From: Spirochaetaceae bacterium
Lineage (GTDB): Bacteria; Spirochaetota; Spirochaetia; B11-G9
Assembly (NCBI GenBank): GCA_030633365.1
Contig: DAOVSY010000185.1
Coordinates: 1 to 6,126, forward strand
DNA length: 6,126 nt
Direction: 5' to 3'
A program made the position numbers and the translations under genes. Under the pieces are notes generated by a model. The model had not been told where the DNA came from. It worked only from the letters and a program-made list of their open reading frames with translations, and did no database searches. Positions within the stretch are counted from its first letter, which is position 1, and each line of letters starts with the position of its first letter. This document shows positions 5,628-6,126 of this stretch, piece after piece.

Positions 5628-6126
5628 ATGGCACAGTATAATCTTACACCGGTGGTAGTACCGGCAGTTGAAACTAAATACAGAACAATAAAAACTAAAC
5701 TTCCAGTACCGGAATCTCTCGATATTTTTAAGGATCTCTCTGAATCTGAACCAAGGAGTATGATGGGACAGCCTCCAATTATCTGGGACAGAGCAGAAGG
5801 ATTTCAAATTGAAGATCCCTGGGGGAATAAATGGATGGACTGGTCTGCAGGAGTCCTTATTGCAAATTCTGGACATGGCAGAAAGGAAGTTCGGGATGCC
5901 CTTAAACAAATAATTGACAAACCTCTTCTATCTTCCTACGTATTTGTTCATAAAAAACGGGCAGAGTTAACCGGGATGCTCCAGGCTCTGGCACCTAAAC
6001 CAGAAGACTATTCTGTCTTTCTTCTAAGCACAGGAAGTGAGGCTGTTGAAAATGCGATTAAGCTGGCCAGGACATATGCCATTGAAAAACACGGTAAGGA
6101 AAAACGTTATATAGTTTCTTTCCAAA
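5628..6126 (+). CDS. Class III PLP-dependent aminotransferase, 3'-truncated
   Basis: The N-terminal 166 residues of a class III (ornithine/4-aminobutyrate type) aminotransferase run off the window end; full members have about 420-460 residues. Visible hallmarks are a long N-terminal arm, IIWDRAEGFQIEDPWGNKWMDWSAG (51-75), where a conserved core begins. NSGHGRKEVRDAL (80-92) and the PLP-phosphate-binding STGSEAVENAIKLAR (134-148) follow. The catalytic lysine and the cofactor-ring aspartate lie beyond the window. GAGGAG (5616-5621) is six bases before the ATG at 5628, which fixes the start. It lies 94 bases after the oxidoreductase gene on the same strand, with a palindromic element between, so co-transcription is plausible but less certain. 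An amino-group transfer to or from a keto-sugar, sugar acid or small omega-amino compound would fit the cluster. The substrate cannot be deduced from this part. Confidence 0.9.
   Translation, partial: MAQYNLTPVVVPAVETKYRTIKTKLPVPESLDIFKDLSESEPRSMMGQPPIIWDRAEGFQIEDPWGNKWMDWSAGVLIANSGHGRKEVRDALKQIIDKPLLSSYVFVHKKRAELTGMLQALAPKPEDYSVFLLSTGSEAVENAIKLARTYAIEKHGKEKRYIVSFQ

Noticed and set aside
5565..5909. 114-codon open frame on the - strand
   Set aside because: It lies mostly antisense to the aminotransferase gene, its product is rich in Cys, His and Phe with no family resemblance, and the + strand reading has clear class III motifs.

Overview
This window is a carbohydrate-catabolism gene cluster from an A+T-rich bacterium (roughly 40% G+C by eye), with all genes on the + strand. 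The protein styles suggest an anaerobic or facultative spirochaete or a clostridial-type Firmicute. They include a PfkB sugar kinase ending in a GGGDGF loop, a KDPG aldolase carrying an extra C-terminal domain, and a roughly 414-residue Gfo/Idh/MocA protein. The taxon is an inference and should be held loosely.

Layout: (1) positions 1-951 hold the 3' part of a 2-keto-3-deoxygluconate (KDG) kinase gene, cut by the window edge. (2) Positions 952-1169 lack an intact gene but contain pieces of what looks like a decayed HAD-type phosphatase gene. (3) Positions 1170-2135 encode a Gfo/Idh/MocA-family oxidoreductase. (4) Positions 2136-2258 form a regulatory intergenic region with a near-consensus sigma-70-type promoter. 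A 16-base palindrome with a central CG, typical of LacI-family operators, overlaps its -10 box and probable start site. (5) From there run a LacI-family repressor gene (2259-3287), a KDPG/KHG aldolase with a fused glyoxalase-like (VOC) domain (3301-4260), a second and quite different Gfo/Idh/MocA protein (4289-5533), and the start of a class III PLP-dependent aminotransferase (5628 to the window end). The 94-base gap before the aminotransferase contains a short GC-rich hairpin resembling a dispersed REP-type repeat.

Functional reading: the kinase and aldolase together make the lower half of an Entner-Doudoroff-type route (KDG to KDPG to pyruvate plus glyceraldehyde 3-phosphate). The two NAD(P)-type oxidoreductases and the aminotransferase would then be upstream steps that oxidise, reduce or transaminate an unidentified sugar, uronate or amino sugar. 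No dehydratase, isomerase, transporter or glycosidase is visible here, so the starting substrate cannot be named. The promoter and operator imply that the repressor gene and the genes behind it are transcribed together and are self-regulated by the repressor.
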